NCBI GenBank assembly: GCA_900546915.1
Contig: UREY01000021.1
Coordinates: forward strand, 1 to 41,132
Reading direction: 5' to 3'
Origin: an uncultured Eubacteriales bacterium
GTDB lineage: Bacteria; Bacillota; Clostridia; Oscillospirales; Oscillospiraceae
Length of the DNA: 41,132 nt
In this document: piece by piece, positions 31,317-40,400 of the stretch
Position numbering within the stretch: the stretch's first letter is position 1
Layout: the number at the start of each line of letters is the position of its first letter
Notes under the pieces: generated by a model
Seen by the model: the letters and a program-made list of their open reading frames with translations, nothing else
The model's database searches: none
What the model was told of the DNA's origin: nothing
Program-made: the position numbers and the translations under genes

Positions 31317-32026
31317 GAAAGCGGATTTGGGAGCTGGATGCCCTGCGGGGACTGTGTATTTTAGGCATGGTTCTGGTGCATCTGGTCTATGACATCCGGG
31401 ACCTGTACGGACTGGCGGATTTTGCCTACCCGGCGGTGTTTACCTTTGTGATGCACTGGGGCTCGGTGTTGTTCCTTTTGATTTCCGGAATCTGTGTCAC
31501 GCTGGGACGCCATCCGGTGAAACGGGGTCTGGTGGTTTTAGGCGGCGGGATGCTCTGCAGTCTGGTCACGGCGGGAATGTATGAGTTGGGCTTGCAGGAC
31601 CGGAGCATTATCATTTGGTTCGGCATTCTGCATTGCCTGGGGATTTGTATGCTTTTGTGGCCCGGGCTGAGCCGCTTGCCCAGCTGGGCGTTGGGAGGGC
31701 TGGCTCTGGTGCTTTTGGCGCTGGGCTATTGGTTCCAGACGCTTACCGTGCCGGTAACCTGGCTGTTTCCCCTGGGGCTGACAGCGCCGGATTTTGCGTC
31801 CAGCGATTATTTTCCCCTTCTGCCCAACCTGGGGTGGTTTTTGGTGGGCGCATTTCTGGGCAGAACGGGATACCGGCGAAAAGAGAGCCTCCTGCCGCAG
31901 TTTCCGGCGGAGGCGCGACCGGTTCGCTTCCTCTCCTGGTGCGGCAGGCAGTCGCTGTTTATTTACCTGCTGCACCAGCCGGTTCTGGCAGGTCTTTTGG
32001 AGCTCTATGTCCTGCTTTTCCGATGA
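31313..32026 (+). CDS. HGSNAT/DUF1624-type membrane acyltransferase-like protein
   Basis: A 237-residue polytopic membrane protein with about seven hydrophobic helices. The N-terminus RIWELDALRGLCILGMVLVHLVYD matches the heparan-alpha-glucosaminide N-acetyltransferase catalytic-domain family (DUF1624), including the conserved Arg and His. Further family features are FTFVMHWGSVLFLLISGICVTLG and the C-terminal WCGRQSLFIYLLHQPV. Such proteins are thought to move acyl groups across the membrane onto sugars. Overlap with the acyl-CoA ligase gene (ATGA) and a terminator 24 bases after its stop make a tight two-gene unit. The acceptor is unknown. Confidence 0.85.
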   Translation: MRKRIWELDALRGLCILGMVLVHLVYDIRDLYGLADFAYPAVFTFVMHWGSVLFLLISGICVTLGRHPVKRGLVVLGGGMLCSLVTAGMYELGLQDRSIIIWFGILHCLGICMLLWPGLSRLPSWALGGLALVLLALGYWFQTLTVPVTWLFPLGLTAPDFASSDYFPLLPNLGWFLVGAFLGRTGYRRKESLLPQFPAEARPVRFLSWCGRQSLFIYLLHQPVLAGLLELYVLLFR

Positions 32027-32049
32027 ATTGGCTGAAAGTGGATCCAATG

Positions 32050-32091
32050 AGAGGCGATATACACCCGAGGGAGGGGGATATCGCCTCTTTT
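32050..32091 (+). terminator. Terminator of the ligase-acyltransferase operon
   Basis: AGAGGCGATAT (32050-32060) pairs perfectly with ATATCGCCTCT (32078-32088), followed by TTT and a T-rich stretch. Confidence 0.82.
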
Positions 32092-32257
32092 CTGGCATTT
32101 TTGAGAGCGGGTTTCGGAACCGGCCGAGCATCTGCAAAGGGCATGGTGCACGACATAAGAAAAAACCGCCGGCTCCTTTTGTAAAGCCTGTCCCGGTACG
32201 CCGGACGGAGCGCGACGGCCGGTTGACCGAAATCAAATTCTCCCGCCGGAGAAACGA

Positions 32258-32295
32258 AGCAACAGGGGGTTGTCGCGCAGACACCCCCTGTTGCT
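32258..32295 (-). terminator. Terminator of the exonuclease gene
   Basis: AGCAACAGGGGGT and ACCCCCTGTTGCT form a 13-bp stem, extended by GTC/GAC with a one-base bulge. On the minus strand TTCGTTTC follows, a weak T tract. It stands about 30 bases after the stop codon. Confidence 0.65.
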
Positions 32296-32326
32296 GTGAT
32301 ATTACGTTGTTGCGTTTCCTAAATTC

Positions 32327-33334
32327 TCATGCTTCGGGCGCTGACCGGACGGCAGGACTGACAGAAGCTTTTTTGGCACAGCGGCGGCGCCTGCGGCGGC
32401 GGGATGGGCGAGCGGCTTCTGCCTTTTCCGCCCGTTTGGCATAGGCCTGAGCGGCCTCAGAGTCCCCGCGGTAGGTCAGGCGGCTCACACGCAGGGTGCC
32501 GTCTTCTGTCGGCGACAGCCGGATTCGGACCAAGAAGTCGCCGTGCTCCGGACATTGGGCCAGGGCCATATACCGGCGGCCCGGCTGGGAAAACCAGCGG
32601 CGGCAGGTCATTTGCGCGCCGCAGGTGGGGCACAGGTTATCCGGACCGGCCATCTGCGCCAGGGCTTCCTCTTTTCCCGCCAGGCCGGCGTACACTTGGC
32701 GGGTCAGACAGCCGGGCAGCTCCGCTCCATGAAAACCGTTTTCATGCTCCTGCAGCGCCTCGTTGTACTCCCGGATGCCCCGTGCCAGGTCCAAGCGGGC
32801 GCAGATCAGGGCGGTGTGGTATGCGTCGCCCAGGGCGTCGTGGGCAGGGCGACTGGGAGGAATCTGAAAGAGCTCCATGGCTGTTTTCAGCGCCTTCTGA
32901 GCGTTGGAGCCGTCGGTTTGGGCGTTGAACATCATTTGCGCGTTGTACCACCGGCTTGTCCACTCCGCCGGCAGCGCAAACAGAGCTAAGTTTTCCTGTA
33001 AAATGGCAATGTCGTCAAAGCCCCAGGTGAGGAAGATGACGTCCGTTCCGCACCATGTGCGGAAGCGTTCCACGGCTTCCGGGAAGGGGAGCCCCTCGGC
33101 TTTGAGCTGCGCTTCCTTAATACCGGTGAGTTTGGACACCCGTTTGTTCAGGTGACGGTAAAACTTCGGCTTCACCATAATTTGAAACTCATCGGCCACG
33201 GTCTGATCTTCTAAAATGCGCACGGCGCCGATCTGAATGATTTCACCTCGAATTTGCACCGGGAGCGGCTTCTTGGCGGTGGGGGATCCCGGCCAGGGCT
33301 GGTTCCATTCCATGTCCAGTATGATATAATCCAT
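32327..33334 (-). CDS. DnaQ-like DEDDh 3'-5' exonuclease with C-terminal zinc-ribbon-like region
   Basis: The 335-residue protein has an RNase T/DnaQ exonuclease domain at about 1-190. Exo I is LDMEWNQ (Asp7, Glu9), Exo II lies in LTWGFDDIAIL, and Exo III is HDALGDAYHTAL (His and Asp of the DEDDh type). The substrate may be RNA or DNA; similar KapD/ERI-1-like proteins act on RNA. After the nuclease comes a region with CPTCGAQMTC and later QCPEHGDF, which looks like a zinc ribbon, and a very basic end with seven consecutive arginines. That tail suggests nucleic-acid or ribosome binding. AGGAG lies about 12 bases before the ATG. It has its own promoter in the gap after rubrerythrin. Confidence 0.85.
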   Translation of the reverse strand: MDYIILDMEWNQPWPGSPTAKKPLPVQIRGEIIQIGAVRILEDQTVADEFQIMVKPKFYRHLNKRVSKLTGIKEAQLKAEGLPFPEAVERFRTWCGTDVIFLTWGFDDIAILQENLALFALPAEWTSRWYNAQMMFNAQTDGSNAQKALKTAMELFQIPPSRPAHDALGDAYHTALICARLDLARGIREYNEALQEHENGFHGAELPGCLTRQVYAGLAGKEEALAQMAGPDNLCPTCGAQMTCRRWFSQPGRRYMALAQCPEHGDFLVRIRLSPTEDGTLRVSRLTYRGDSEAAQAYAKRAEKAEAARPSRRRRRRRCAKKASVSPAVRSAPEA

Positions 33335-33377
33335 GGGGACAACGACTCCTGTCTGTCAGCTTTGCGTCAGTTTTTAC

Positions 33378-33407
33378 ATCATATCACATGTTTGCACAAG
33401 CTGTAAA
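33378..33407 (-). promoter_or_regulatory. Promoter of the exonuclease gene
   Basis: On the minus strand TTTACA (33407-33402) and TATGAT (33383-33378) have an 18-base spacer. Confidence 0.6.
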
Positions 33408-33437
33408 CAGAAAGTTTTGCCTTTGCTGAAAAGAGGA

Positions 33438-34070
33438 TTACCGCTCTCTGTTTTTCTCCATTTTTTGCTGCTTGGAAGGCAGCTGTTTTTTATCGATATC
33501 CCCCTCGGCCCAGCCGGCTTCCTTTTGGCAGACGGGGCATTTGGCGTAAGGCTTCTCGGCGACATAGCTGTAGCCGCAGTTGATGCAGCGCCAAATAATG
33601 GGCTGGGGCTTGTGGTACAGGGTCTCCTGGGTGAGCTGGTTGTGAGCCTGCTGGAACACGTTGTGGTGCAGCCCCTCGATGGAGGAAATTTGCTCAAAAA
33701 GTCTGGCCACATCGGCGAACCCTTCCCGCCGGGCCATTTCCGCAAAGGCGGGATAGGCGGTGGTGAATTCCTCCAGCTCGCCGGCTGCGGCAAAGGCCAG
33801 ATTTTGGGCGGTGTTGCCCAAGGGGAAGGGGTAGCCTGCGTCGATCTGAATGTTTTCCTGAGGCTCCGGCGCGTGCTTTTGGATCATTTCCAAAAATTCC
33901 TCTCCATGCACCTTTTCGTTGTCTGCCGTTTCCAAAAAGATGCGCGCCAAATACTCCTGGCCTTCTTTTCGGGCAATATCGGCGTAAATGGTGTACCGGT
34001 TTCTGGCCTGGGATTCGCCGGCAAATGCCCGGGCCAGGTTGATGCGGGTTTCTGACTGCATAAAGTCCAT
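33438..34070 (-). CDS. rbr: Rubrerythrin
   Basis: Rubrerythrin reduces hydrogen peroxide in anaerobes with electrons from rubredoxin or NADH oxidoreductases. The 210-residue protein has the four-helix diiron domain (about 1-150) with the ligand-bearing segments FAGESQARNRY, ADNEKVHGEEF, AAGELEEF and SIEGLHH. The C-terminal rubredoxin domain follows, with CINCGY and CPVCQ binding one iron. A hydrophilic tail of about 20 residues rich in Lys and Gln ends it. GGAGG lies 9 bases before the ATG at 34070; an ATG three codons later is possible. Its presence fits a strict anaerobe. Confidence 0.94.
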   Translation of the reverse strand: MDFMQSETRINLARAFAGESQARNRYTIYADIARKEGQEYLARIFLETADNEKVHGEEFLEMIQKHAPEPQENIQIDAGYPFPLGNTAQNLAFAAAGELEEFTTAYPAFAEMARREGFADVARLFEQISSIEGLHHNVFQQAHNQLTQETLYHKPQPIIWRCINCGYSYVAEKPYAKCPVCQKEAGWAEGDIDKKQLPSKQQKMEKNRER

Positions 34071-34455
34071 AGAAGGTTGCCTCCATTTTGTAATCTTTCC
34101 ATATCATGCCCGGAGATGGAGAAATTATACTGTGCGCTCCGGCCGTATGGGGTTCTCGCCCGGAGCATCCGGAGGAGGGGAAAGGACGCCCGGGTAGGTC
34201 TTTGCCGTTCCGGTTATCAAAATATCTTTCCGAATTTGAATTGCAGCGAGTTGTATCTACGGTTTCCACAAATCGAAGCACAGAAAATTGTGGTTTTTTA
34301 ACAAACTTTTCTTTTTGTAAAAGTTGCGGATTGCACAGAATCACGGAGCGTGCTACAATCCGAGTAATGATACGAGATTTCGTAACAGAATTTCGCTACT
34401 CGTTTTCCCGACCCGCATGGGAAAGCAGGTGCGAAAGAAAAATGAAGGGAGTAAG
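34071..34455. other. Divergent intergenic region between rubrerythrin and the giant surface protein
   Basis: The region holds a perfect minus-strand TATAAT (34129-34124) for rubrerythrin without a clear -35, and the promoter of the giant gene at 34331-34359. An AT-rich stretch at 34290-34325 can form a weak stem (AACTTTT/AAAAGTT). No gene or recognised riboswitch was seen. The rubrerythrin promoter lacks an obvious PerR box. Confidence 0.5.
34331..34359 (+). promoter_or_regulatory. Promoter of the GH85 surface protein gene
   Basis: TTGCAC (34331-34336) and TACAAT (34354-34359) are spaced by 17 bases. The leader is about 90 bases. Confidence 0.78.
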
Positions 34456-37400
34456 ATGTATATGAAGGAAACCTGTTTGAAACGGCTGTTATCCTTCGCC
34501 CTGGTCATTGCCATGGTCGTGTCTCTGTGCCCGACGATGGTCTTTGCCGGCGACACGCTGCCCTATCGGGGCGAAAGCGCCTTGGGCGAGAATGAGCCGA
34601 CTTCCCATGGCTACCGGGCAGAGGACCTGCTGTCCTGGGACCCGGCCACGGACCCTTATGCGGATTTGCTGCGGGCCCGGGTGCCGCTGCAGAACCGGAT
34701 TGAGGCGGTGGCCGCCACCCAGGCCAATCCGGAGCTGAACCCGGAAATTCAGTATCTGACGTTGGCCGGAGATTACGGCAACGCCTTTTTCGGCGGAACG
34801 TCCTATACCAATGAGTTTAGCGAATACTGCTTTAATTTCTGGCAGTACATCGACTACTATGCCCCCTGGCACGGTCAGACCACGGCCACCACGCCCATAG
34901 AGCTGTGGGATGCCGACGGCGAGCGGAAGGGAACTTCCCACTGGGAGATGCGGGCCTTTGAGTTCGGTATGATGAACCTGCCCAACGCCGCCTATACCAA
35001 TGCAGCTCACAAGAACGGCGTTTTGTCTCTGGGCTGTATCTTCCTGCCCCGGGCTTATCAGTCCTGGCGGACGCTCATCCAGCGGGATGAGGAGGGGAAC
35101 TTCCCGTATGCGGACAAGCTGGTGGAGATTGCCGAGTACTACGGCTTTGACGGCTGGTTTGTGAATCTGGAAGGCTCCGACACGCCCACCGGCGAGGCCA
35201 AGACCGAGCTGGCTGCCATGCTGAAGTACATGCGGGACAAGGGCCAGTACATCCAGTACTACAATGCCGGCGGCAGCATCGACACCCAGATGATGGATGC
35301 CGGCGCGGCGGATTCCTTCTTCAAGGATTACGGCTGGAGCACCTCCGGCGCCATCTCCGAGGTGGAGAAGTACGGCATTGCGGCCGTACACGGCGGCTTT
35401 GAAGCCGGCGGAAACCGCTGGACCAACAACTTCTCCAAAATGTGGAGCAACGACCAGGTGGTGTGCTCCATCGCCACTTTGGGTACCGACTTCGTTCATG
35501 CGGGCCTGGACGAGGACTTCGGCAATTATCTCGATTTGCGCCGGGAGACGGATGAATTCCAGTGGATGAGCGCCGTTCGGGAGCGGATGTGGTTCACCGG
35601 CTCCTCCGGCAATCCCACGGATTCCTCCACTTCCACCAATTCAGAGGTGGGCGTGAGCCGCAACAGCATGCCCGGCATTGCCAGCATGATCACCGAGCGG
35701 TCTGTGGTATCCGGCGATACCTTCTATACCAATTTCAACACCGGCCACGGCCTGGTCTATGCGGAAGATGGAGTGATCTCCAACGAGCATGAATGGGCCA
35801 ATGTCAACATTCAGGACATTTTGCCCACCTGGCAGTTCTGGTTTGAAACAGCGGGCACGGAGCTGCAGGCGGAATATGACTACGGAACCAAGTACAAGAA
35901 GGCGTTGACCGGTACCTGGTCTGAAGGCGAGCAGCAGGGAGATTTCACCTACGGCGAATTTGATTTCGATCTGGTGGATCCCTATGAGGGCGGCTCCTCT
36001 CTGGCTGTTTACGGCAAGGTGGATGCAGACAACTACATGCATCTGTACAAGACCGATCTGGAAGTTACGGCTGAGACGCAAATGCAGGTGACCTTCCAGA
36101 AGACCTCTGCCGACGATGTGGCCATGAGCCTGGGACTGGTGTTTGCCAAGGACATCGACACCGAGCACAATACCTATACCGTGACGGACATTCCTCTGGA
36201 AAATACGACGGAGGTATCCGACGGCTGGATCACCGCCACGGTGGACCTGTCTGCGTTTGCCGGAGAGCAGGTAGCTGTCATAGGGCTGAACTTCAAGGGG
36301 ACGGCCGACAACTATCAGATGCATATTGGCAGCATTTACTATACCTCCGGCAGAGATTTGACCCCGGATGCACCTACCGGTCTGACGATTGACAAGGCCT
36401 ACGATACCAACGAGATGGTAATCTCCTGGGATCTGGGCGATTATGACACCGTCAAGCAGTACAATGTCTATGCCGTTCTGGACGGTGTGGAAATGTATAT
36501 GGGCGGTATTTACGACGAGATCTACTATATTAAGGATCTCTACGATGCCGACGGAGAAGTGACGGTGAAAGTGACCGCCGTCGGCGCCGACGGCAGCGAG
36601 AGCGAGGCCGCTTCGGTGACCTATGATTACAGCAAGGCGGTTTCCGATGTGAAGGTGGAGACGGCTGACGGGGTGGTACGCGTTTCCTGGACCCCCGCCG
36701 ATCCGGCTGCTGCAACCCAGCTCTCCCTGTACGTGCCCATGAACGGAGAGACCTACACGGCCACGGCGGCTGCAGGCGAGACCTCTGTGGAGATTGCGGT
36801 ACCGACCGGCGCCGACGCCGACGGCAAAGCTTTCGTCCTGACCATTGCTCCGGAGGGCGGCGCGGTCAAGACCTACGACGGGGAGCTGGACGACAGCTAC
36901 TGCATCCCCTATGATGCGCCCATGACCAACCACAAGCTGACCTCTCCGGTTGCCTGTACGGATTGGTACACCCTGGAGCTGACCTATACCACGGAAAGCG
37001 GCGCTTCTTCTACCACCACCTACACCAGAGGTAAGAAGAGCCACGGCGAGACCAATAACGACTGGTCCCGCTTCCAGAGCCTGCCCAATGACATCGCCAC
37101 TCTGGTGGTGACCCTGACGGACTATGACGGAAACGTCTCGGCTCCGGTGTCCTATCTGTTTGTGGACGGAGAGCCTGTGGATGTAAACCGGGAAGTCGAT
37201 GAGGAATATATCCCCGACCCCGCCCTGCTGCAGGCGGTTCGGGAGCAAATCGGCACCACCCTGGGCGAGCTGATGGAATACACCGGAGGCTTGGATTGCT
37301 CCGGCCTGGAGGTAAGCGACTTGACCGGTCTGACGCTTATCTCCGGCCTGACCGACTTGAACCTGTCCGGTACGCCGGTTCAAGAGCTGACCTCTTCCAT

Positions 37401-40400
37401 GATCCCCGGGAATTTGAAGACGCTGGACCTCACCGGCTGCACGGGCCTGGTTTCCGTGGAGCTGGAGCAGTATCCCGACCTGGCGGTGACCTTTACCGGC
37501 TGCAGCGCCCTGGAGACCCTGGAGCTGGACGGGACCCACATGACCGTGGTGGATCTCACCGGCTGCACGGCGCTGAAGACCCTCTCGATGCAGAACGCTG
37601 AGACGGAATCGGTGAATTTGTCCTCCTGTGTCAATTTGGAGAATCTGGATCTGTCCGGCGCGCAGACGGCGGAGCTGGATATTACGAAGCTGACCCGGCT
37701 GCACAATTTTGATCTGTCCAACAGTGCAGTGGAGGCCATTGTCGCGGCAGACGCCGCCAGCTATACCAACGTTTACCGCTGGAATTGGGAGAACGCCAAG
37801 CTGGACCTGTCCGATAACACGGCGGAGGGGAAGCTGAAGGCTGGAATTGCCGATTATTTTGCCACCCATGAGGTGCCTGACGAGGTTAGTCAGGAGGGAA
37901 CGCAGGTGGGCAGCGGCGATCTGGACTCTTGGAGCGGCGGTACGCTGAATCTCACCCTCAGCAGCGAATGCTTCCTGGCCGACGTCACGGTTACGAATCC
38001 GTACAGCTCGTATGGATGGTATGACAACTTGACTCAATTTTCCGTGGCGGTTTCCGTGGACGGAGAGGTCTATGAGGAGGTTGCCGAGCTGTCCGGCATT
38101 ACCACCGATACGGCTACGCTGCAAATGCCGGAAGGAACCCGGGCCAAGTATGTGAGAATCACCAGCACCGACACCGGCGACTATTACAGCTGGTTTACGG
38201 TAAACGGTTATCTGGTAGCGGAAAAAGGCTTCACCTACGGCGGACAGAAGCCTGCCACAGAGCGGGATGCGGTGAAGGATTTGCAGGTCATTGCCGACGG
38301 CACGACCTATCAGCTGCTGGATCTGCTGACGGAAAGCTACGCCTCCACCCATACGAGAAGCGGCAATCTGCTGCGCGACCTGACGGATGCCGACTGGATT
38401 GATTCCAGCTATGTGACCCAGCAGATTACGGCGCCCAAGGGCGTCACGGTGGCCATCACCGATGCCGAGGGCGGCGCGTATGTGCCGGAAGTGGAAGGAC
38501 CCTCTCTGGGCGTATTGGATGATACCACCAATGTGGCCCTGAATGCCACGCCTTTGGCAGCTTCCGGAAGCAGCTCTTACTCCGAAGGACCGGAGAAGCT
38601 GTTTGACGGCTTGTCCGCCACCAAGTGGTGTACCAGTGGAACCTCCGGCTGGCTGGGCTTTGCCCTGGATGAGCCTGCCATTGTGGGCCAGTGGCATACC
38701 TTGAACGCCGGCTCCGAGGGAGCGCAGTACATCACGGTGGGCTGCCGCCTGCAGGTTCTCAATCCGGAGTCCGGTATCACCGATGAGGATTTCCTGTCCA
38801 TGTCTACGACAGAGCAGAGAAATATTTTGAGAAATTCTTCCTACTGGAAGGACCTGAGCGCTTACGCAGACAACACGGAAAACGAAGTCACGGTGGATGT
38901 GGATCAGGAGAACCTGACCTCTGCCCAGGTGTACCGGTTCTATGTGGACAAAGCTATGCCCGGTTCCACCTATGGCGCCGTTCGTGTCTATGAGCTGGAG
39001 CTCTATGCCTACACCGGAGAGCTGGGTGCAAACATCAACGGCGTGTTTGTGGCAGATACCGTTGGCCAATACCATGCGTCCTTCATCAAGGCCAAAGAGG
39101 AAATTGCCTCTGCGGAGATCCACGTTGCAGTTCCCACTGTGCAGGACGTGGAAAAGCTGATTGATGCCATCGGTACGGTGACGCCCGACAGCAAGGAGGC
39201 TCTGCGTGCGGCCCGTACCGCCTATGAAAACCTGCCGGAGGACCAGAAGGAGCTGGTGGGTAACTACGAGAAATTGGTCAAGGCCGAGGCAGCTTATCTG
39301 GCTCTGGCCGATGCGGTAGAGAAGCTGATTGACGCCATTGGTTTTGTTACGCTGGACAGCAAGGAGGCCATTGAGGCTGCCCGCACCGCGTATGATGCGC
39401 TGAACGACGAGCTGAAGGCCATGGTTTCCAACTACGAAACTTTGCAGAAAGCGGAACAGGCCTATGCGCTTTTGACCGAAACCGAGGATTTGATGGAGCA
39501 AGCCAAGGCTGCACAAGAGGCCGCAGAGGCTGCCCAGGCCGCTGCGGAAGCTGCCCAGGCTGCTGCGGAGGCCGCTCAGCAGGCCGCCCAGGAGGCTGCA
39601 AGCTCTGCAGCAGAGGACAAGGCTGCTGCGGAAGCGGCTCAAGCGAAGGCTGCCGAGGCTCAGGCGAAGGCAGAGGCTGCCCAGGCTGCCGCTGAGGCTG
39701 CCCAAACTGCTGCGGAGCAAGCTGCCGCCGCTGCCGAGGCCTCGAACCAAGCCGCCGCTGCCGCTGCCGCTCAAGCTGCCGAAGAAGCCCAGAAGGCTGC
39801 CGAGGAGGCTGTGGCCGCTGCGAAGAGCGCGGCCCAGGCCGCTGAGGCCCAGGCCAAGGCCCAGCAGGCCCAGGAGGCTGCTGAGGCTGCTGCCAGAACG
39901 GCTGCCGAGGCCCAAGCCAAGGCGGAAGAGGCGCAAAAGAAGGCGGAAGAAGCGGCTGATTCTACGTCAGAGGATCAGGAGGCTGCCGAGCAGGCGGCCA
40001 GAGAGGCGGAAGCTGCCAAACAGGCTGCAGAGAATGCCCAGGCGGCTGCCGAAGATGCCCGGAAGGCGGCAGAGACGGCCAAGCAGGCTGCCGATGAGGC
40101 GAACCGGGAAGCGGCCGAGTCCGCTGCACTGGCTGCAGAGTACGCCAAGAAGGTGGCTGAGACCTACGCCGAAATCGTACAGATTAAGACTGAGCTGATT
40201 GAACGCCTGGCTGAGGCCCAGGAAGCTGCAGATCGGGCGGAAGAGGAACGGAAGGCGGCTGAGGAAGCCCGGAAGGCTGCGGAAGAGGCCCAGAAGAAGG
40301 CAGAACAGGCAGCTTTGAATGCGGCAAAATACAATGCGTATACAGAGCTGGCCAAGGTGGACACCAGCGAATGCAATGCCGAACAGCTGGAGCTGGTGCA

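Larger units (their letters stand above)
32027..32326. other. Convergent intergenic region
   Basis: About 300 bases between the acyltransferase-like gene and the minus-strand exonuclease hold one terminator for each side (32050-32091 and 32258-32295). The 160 bases between them show no convincing gene or further signal. Confidence 0.6.

Noticed and set aside
34071..34330. Riboswitch or PerR operator upstream of rubrerythrin
   Set aside because: No known riboswitch motif, and no TTATAAT-type palindrome beyond a single TATAAT.
35641..39936. A 1431-codon open frame antisense to the surface protein
   Set aside because: It has no domain logic, is low-complexity (Gly, Leu, Ser, Val, His rich) and mirrors the GC-rich codons of the clear plus-strand gene.
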